DNA of 64,000 nucleotides. Origin: Bacteroidota bacterium (GTDB lineage Bacteria; Bacteroidota; Bacteroidia; Sphingobacteriales; Sphingobacteriaceae). Under the pieces are notes generated by a model. The model was given only the letters and a program-made list of their open reading frames with translations. It was not told where the DNA came from and made no database searches. Below are positions 60,429-64,000 of this stretch, piece after piece. How positions within the stretch are numbered: position 1 is the stretch's first letter; the number at the start of each line of letters is the position of its first letter. The DNA lies in NCBI GenBank assembly GCA_013288685.1, contig JABDBM010000001.1, positions 62,001 to 126,000 of the forward strand. Reading direction: 5' to 3'. The position numbers and the translations under genes are program-made.

Positions 60429-60899
60429 TTATTTAGCCAGCACCATAATTTGCGGAGTGCTTTGGCGTGTATAAACCAGCGCCCCGTTATAGGTAACCGA
60501 ACTGAGCACCATGAATGGGCAACATCCACCGGTTGTACCGGTTTTAAACAGTAAAATATCGATCGGTTTATCGGCAACCTGCATGGTTACAGTATCTACA
60601 GGGTGGGCCGGCACCACAAATACAGTAAAGAGCCTGGTTGTAGAGTCGGCCCGCAAAATGGCGGAATCAGCAACTCCGTTTATAATGTGTTTCATTTTTA
60701 GCTGGCTGGCTTTATAAGGGCCACCCCAAAAAAGATCCTGGCCGGTTGTTTTATCAACCACTTTAAAACTCACGTTTGGAATTACTGCTGCTATCGCGGG
60801 ACATATCCCGCTGCATTTGGTGACACTGGTTGAACTGCATCCTGTTCCAATAATGGAAAATAACAAAAGGGAAGCAAGGAAATACATTGATGGTTTCAT
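60429..60899 (-). CDS. Small predicted lipoprotein
   Basis: A 156-residue protein from ATG 60899. The N-terminus is a lipoprotein signal with lipobox IIGTGC, so Cys-17 to 20 region (…GTGCSS) would be lipid-modified. The mature part is a beta-rich single domain containing CSGICPAIAAVIPNVSFKVV (partly quoted), a CCPF pair near the middle, and a short C-terminal strand. No family is recognised. A longer frame to 61022 adds a poor N-terminus and is rejected. Confidence 0.7.
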   Translation of the reverse strand: MKPSMYFLASLLLFSIIGTGCSSTSVTKCSGICPAIAAVIPNVSFKVVDKTTGQDLFWGGPYKASQLKMKHIINGVADSAILRADSTTRLFTVFVVPAHPVDTVTMQVADKPIDILLFKTGTTGGCCPFMVLSSVTYNGALVYTRQSTPQIMVLAK

Positions 60900-61108
60900 A
60901 GCGACAACGTTGATAAATATAATAGCATTACGTGTTAAATCTTTGCACCGTAACAGCTTATTCATTAAATAGTTGCCCGGGAGGCGCTCATTTAGCTGAA
61001 AGCCGCCGCCCTGCATTTTCACATGCCCCTCTGCTATAAATTACCGGTGATGCAACCAATTTTAACAATATTTCATCTTAACCATATAACCCTCAATATT
61101 TTAATAAG

Positions 61109-61663
61109 ATGAAAAAAATACTATCCAACAGAAAATCAATACTGTCTATTCTGCTCATGTTGTGTTTTGCATGTACAGTACAAGCACAGAATAAAACAAA
61201 ACGAATAGGCAACAGACCACGGTCGGGTTCGGCAAATAGCAGCTTTGATATGGTTAAGGGCTACCAGGTAGCCGTTAAAATGAACGCGGGTCACAAGCCT
61301 GTACAGTTGCTGCAATTGAATTTTGATGCTGAAAATGTTAGTGCCGACAGTATTAAATTTAAAGTGAACGTTTACGAATTTGACGGCATTACGCCCGGAG
61401 AAAATTTAATTAAACAGGATGTTATTGGCACCATACCCGAAGGAAAAAACCGCGTAAATGTTAATTTGGAACCGTACAACATTACCGCGAAAGGAAGTTT
61501 ACTGGTGGCTGTTGAATGGTTAAAAAGCGGCCATGCCGAAAATCACTTTGCCATTGGCTTATTTAACGGCGGCACCTACCTGTTTAAAAATAATCAATGG
61601 AAAAAAGTCCCCGTCGCCGGCGTTGATTTTAACATGCTGGTGCGGAAGCTAAGCAGGGCGTGA
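61109..61663 (+). CDS. Small exported protein of unknown function
   Basis: A 184-residue protein with a signal peptide (about 1-26, ending CTVQAQN) and a single beta-sandwich-like mature domain with alternating strands (VAVKMNAGHKPVQLLQLNFD, partly quoted, then SIKFKVNVYEFDG and NVNLEPYNITAKGSLLVAVEW). No family recognised. The upstream gap, 61023-61108, holds no clear box. It ends before a mosaic repeat. Confidence 0.7.
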   Translation: MKKILSNRKSILSILLMLCFACTVQAQNKTKRIGNRPRSGSANSSFDMVKGYQVAVKMNAGHKPVQLLQLNFDAENVSADSIKFKVNVYEFDGITPGENLIKQDVIGTIPEGKNRVNVNLEPYNITAKGSLLVAVEWLKSGHAENHFAIGLFNGGTYLFKNNQWKKVPVAGVDFNMLVRKLSRA

Positions 61664-61684
61664 GAGTCTCCTGTTAGGATGTAT

Positions 61685-61819
61685 GAGCCATGATTCGCAG
61701 GATTTGAGGATTACAGGATAATAGTAAGATATAAAATGCTTATGTCATGGCAATCCTTAAATCCTGCGAATCAAGGTTCATATAATCACCGTAATCTTCA
61801 CAAAATCGCCGTAATCCCC
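61685..61819. repeat. Mosaic repeat: inverted ATTCGCAGGATT block plus GATTACGGTGATT block
   Basis: Arms 61685-61711 and 61753-61779 form an inverted repeat (24 of 27), containing CATGATTCGCAGGATT. A separate block 61784-61819 carries, in reverse, GGGGATTACGGCGATT and GATTACGGTGATT, a diverged member of the family at 5294 and 54615. Confidence 0.65.
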
Positions 61820-61823
61820 AAAT

Positions 61824-61854
61824 AAAAAAAGCCCGAAGAGATATCTCCCCAGGC
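61824..61854 (-). terminator. Intrinsic terminator of sdhB
   Basis: On the minus strand, GCCTGGGGAGATATC with its partner CTCTTCGGGC forms a GC-rich stem (several G-T pairs) followed by seven T residues. It lies 26 bases after the sdhB stop. Confidence 0.8.
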
Positions 61855-61880
61855 CTTACAGATTAAACATTGTTTTGTCT

Positions 61881-62672
61881 TTATTCGCCGGTGGCATGCT
61901 CATGCACACCTTCTTCGCGGAACAGCTTGGCACTGAAAAAATCGTTATTCATGCGGCTGATGTTGGTCATTTTTATTTCTTTAGGGCATTCGGCCTCGCA
62001 GGCGCCGGTGTTAGTGCAATTACCAAATCCTTCGGCGTCCATTTGCGCAACCATGGCCTGTACGCGGCTGTAACGCTCGGGTTGGCCCTGCGGCAACATG
62101 CCTAATTGGGTAACCTTTGCCGATACAAACAGCATAGCAGACGCGTTTTTACAAGCTGCTACACAAGCGCCGCAACCAATACAAGTTGCAGAGTTAAAAG
62201 CCTCGTCGGCAATTACTTTTGGGATCGGTATAGCGTTGGCATCAATAGTAACACCTGTGTTTACCGAAACGAAACCCCCAGCTTGCTGTATACGGTCGAA
62301 TGCTGAACGGTCAACTGCCAAATCTTTTATTACCGGGAAGGCTGCTGCGCGCCATGGTTCAATCACAATAATTTCGCCATCGTGAAAAGTACGCATGTGC
62401 AATTGGCAGGTGGTAATAGCATTTTTAGGCCCATGCGGGTGCCCGTTGATGTACAGCGAACACATACCGCAAATGCCTTCGCGGCAATCATGGTCAAAAT
62501 GGATAGGTTCGTCACCTTTATGGATCAGGCCTTCATTTACCACGTCCAGCATTTCCAGGAACGACATATCCGGCGAAATGCCTTCGGCTTTATAAGTCAC
62601 AAATGCGCCCTTGGTGTCGGCATTCTTCTGCCTCCATACTTTAAGCGTCAGGTTCATGTTTCCAGTACTCAT
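61881..62672 (-). CDS. sdhB: Succinate dehydrogenase/fumarate reductase iron-sulfur subunit
   Basis: A 263-residue iron-sulfur protein of complex II. The [2Fe-2S] site is [18 protein letters not shown] (partly quoted as CREGICGMC); the [4Fe-4S] and [3Fe-4S] sites are [13 protein letters not shown] and [15 protein letters not shown]. It sits downstream of sdhA on the same strand; a hairpin repeat (62688-62796) lies in the 132-base gap. No cytochrome b subunit is in the window; it may precede sdhA outside the window. Confidence 0.96.
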   Translation of the reverse strand: MSTGNMNLTLKVWRQKNADTKGAFVTYKAEGISPDMSFLEMLDVVNEGLIHKGDEPIHFDHDCREGICGMCSLYINGHPHGPKNAITTCQLHMRTFHDGEIIVIEPWRAAAFPVIKDLAVDRSAFDRIQQAGGFVSVNTGVTIDANAIPIPKVIADEAFNSATCIGCGACVAACKNASAMLFVSAKVTQLGMLPQGQPERYSRVQAMVAQMDAEGFGNCTNTGACEAECPKEIKMTNISRMNNDFFSAKLFREEGVHEHATGE

Positions 62673-62687
62673 GTTTTGTTAAATTTC

Positions 62688-62796
62688 TTTGTCATCCTAA
62701 ACAAAGTGAAGGATCTTCTGCGATGTGCTTATCGAACTATGCAAAGTTTGCACTTGCAGGATTCAGAAGATTCTTCACTTCGTTCAGAATGACAAA
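62688..62796. repeat. Hairpin repeat (TGTCAT family), copy 3
   Basis: Arms 62688-62719 and 62765-62796 (TTTGTCATCCTAAAC against its complement) with a few mismatches. It lies within the sdh operon, 9 bases after the sdhA stop and 15 bases before the sdhB start codon. Left-arm words GGATCTTCTGCGATGTGC match those of copy 1 (GGATCTTCTGTGATATGC). Confidence 0.85.
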
Positions 62797-62804
62797 TTGT
62801 TAAT

Positions 62805-64000
62805 TTATTTATAACTCCTTTGAGTTAAGTGAACAAACTCAAAATCAAGGACTTCCTTATTCAATACTTCGGGCTGATTATCCCCTTTATATTCCCAGGC
62901 TGCTACGAAAGCAAAATGCTCATCATCGCGCATAGCTTCACCTTCCGGAGTTTGCGATTCCAAACGGAAGTGGCCACCGCATGATTCTTTACGCATCAGT
63001 GCATCATCTACCATCAGCTCGCCAAGTTCAAGGAAGTCAGCTACACGTCCGGCTCTTTCTAACGAAGCGTTAACTTCTTCATTAGCGCCTACAACAATGG
63101 CGTTTTTCCAGAAGTCGGCACGCAGGGCTTGTATCAAGCCTTTGGCTTTAGTTAAACCTTCTTCGGTACGGGCCATGCCGCAGTATTCCCACATAATATG
63201 GCCCAAATCGCGGTGATATTCGTTTACTGTTTTGGTGCCTTTTAATGCCAGCAATTTGTTGATGCGGGCAATCACATCCTGCTTGGTTTGCTCAAAGGCA
63301 GGGTGCTTGGTGTCAACCGGTTTTGGTCCGATAGTGGCTAAGTAATCACCTAAAGTATAAGGGATTACGAAATAACCATCGGCTAAGCCCTGCATCAAAG
63401 CAGAAGCGCCCAAACGGTTAGCCCCGTGATCGCTAAAGTTACATTCGCCTAAGGCGTATAAGCCCGGGATATTGGTGCTCAAGTTATAATCCACCCATAG
63501 GCCGCCCATTGTATAATGCACCGCAGGGTATATCCGCATAGGTTGTTTGTAAGGGTCTTCGTCGGTAATTTGATAGTACATATCAAACAGGTTACCATAT
63601 TTGGCCGCTACAGCGTCTTTACCTAAGCGGTGTATCGCATCGGCAAAATCCAAAAATACTGCAAAACCTGAGCCTCCCACGCCGCGACCGTCATCCACCA
63701 TTTCCTTGGCGTTACGTGAAGCCACATCGCGCGGAACAAGGTTACCGAATGAAGGATATTTGCGTTCAAGGAAGTAATCACGGTCGTCTTCCTTAACCTG
63801 GTCGGCCCGGATAGCGCCTTTGCGCAATTGCTCGGCAACTGCGACTGTTTTTGGCGCCCAAACCCGGCCGTCGTTACGCAACGACTCGGACATCAGCGTC
63901 AATTTCGACTGATGATCACCCGTTACCGGGATACAGGTTGGGTGAATTTGTGTATAGCAGGGGTTAGCAAAATATGCACCACGTTTGTGCGCCCGCCATG
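62805..64000 (-). CDS. sdhA: Succinate dehydrogenase/fumarate reductase flavoprotein subunit, C-terminal part
   Basis: The 3' portion of sdhA; the 5' end lies beyond the right edge and the frame is open to it. About 398 residues are present, starting [25 protein letters not shown]. The active-site region TQIHPTC, then [19 protein letters not shown], the FAD-domain [22 protein letters not shown] (partly quoted) and C-terminal [11 protein letters not shown] are all SdhA-typical. The C-terminus ends [13 protein letters not shown] at 63902 is an internal codon, not the start. The product oxidises succinate with sdhB. Confidence 0.95.
   Translation of the reverse strand, partial: WRAHKRGAYFANPCYTQIHPTCIPVTGDHQSKLTLMSESLRNDGRVWAPKTVAVAEQLRKGAIRADQVKEDDRDYFLERKYPSFGNLVPRDVASRNAKEMVDDGRGVGGSGFAVFLDFADAIHRLGKDAVAAKYGNLFDMYYQITDEDPYKQPMRIYPAVHYTMGGLWVDYNLSTNIPGLYALGECNFSDHGANRLGASALMQGLADGYFVIPYTLGDYLATIGPKPVDTKHPAFEQTKQDVIARINKLLALKGTKTVNEYHRDLGHIMWEYCGMARTEEGLTKAKGLIQALRADFWKNAIVVGANEEVNASLERAGRVADFLELGELMVDDALMRKESCGGHFRLESQTPEGEAMRDDEHFAFVAAWEYKGDNQPEVLNKEVLDFEFVHLTQRSYK

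Overview
The window reads as an ordinary chromosomal segment of a Bacteroidota bacterium of the Sphingobacteriaceae type, most likely Mucilaginibacter or a close relative. This is inferred from family content and style, not from a database match. Indicators are FecR/ECF sigma pairs, a one-protein hybrid two-component system, the BT_3928-type DoxX protein, Tat-tagged enzymes with RRxFL-like motifs, few Shine-Dalgarno sites, and promoters with the Bacteroidota -7 box TAnnTTTG. No tRNA, rRNA, phage, transposase or CRISPR array was seen.

Layout. 1-7.3 kb: 3' end of an M13 peptidase gene, two small unknown genes, ettA, a CPBP membrane protease, a HAAS-like membrane protein with its PadR repressor, a YhcC-type radical SAM gene, and a toxin-antitoxin pair whose toxin gene carries an early stop. 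7.3-14.4 kb: a flavin monooxygenase, then an acyltransferase followed by two beta-barrel genes and two exported CE7-type esterases in mirrored order. 14.5-20.2 kb: an SRPBCC protein, a Tat-exported glycosidase-like protein, and an AraC regulator flanked by two genes that share a promoter element. 20.2-31.5 kb: a DUF695-like gene, then ECF sigma, FecR and two very large paralogous MG2-domain proteins. 31.9-39.6 kb: a secreted protein ending in a Hint domain, a Tat-exported aminotransferase/amine oxidase pair, a hybrid histidine kinase and a small Spy-like protein. 39.8-64 kb is mostly housekeeping: rnhB, a SpoIIE phosphatase, two dipeptide-type ABC permeases 4.8 kb apart, a glycosyltransferase with a flippase-like partner, aroK, a DoxX protein, folP, TPR, GH3 and lptB genes, recJ, a metallo-hydrolase, a response regulator, a zinc metalloprotease, and sdhB/sdhA (sdhA runs off the right edge).

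The most informative non-coding signals are: (i) a candidate PadR operator in front of padR and again in front of the CPBP protease gene; (ii) a duplicated promoter element at identical spacing on both sides of the AraC gene; (iii) several families of dispersed hairpin repeats, one of which sits 9-16 nt after a stop codon in all three copies. The best candidates for undescribed biology are the ECF/FecR/STN-MG2 locus, the C-terminal Hint protein and the mirrored barrel/esterase cluster. All functions are inferred from sequence reading; no searches were run.
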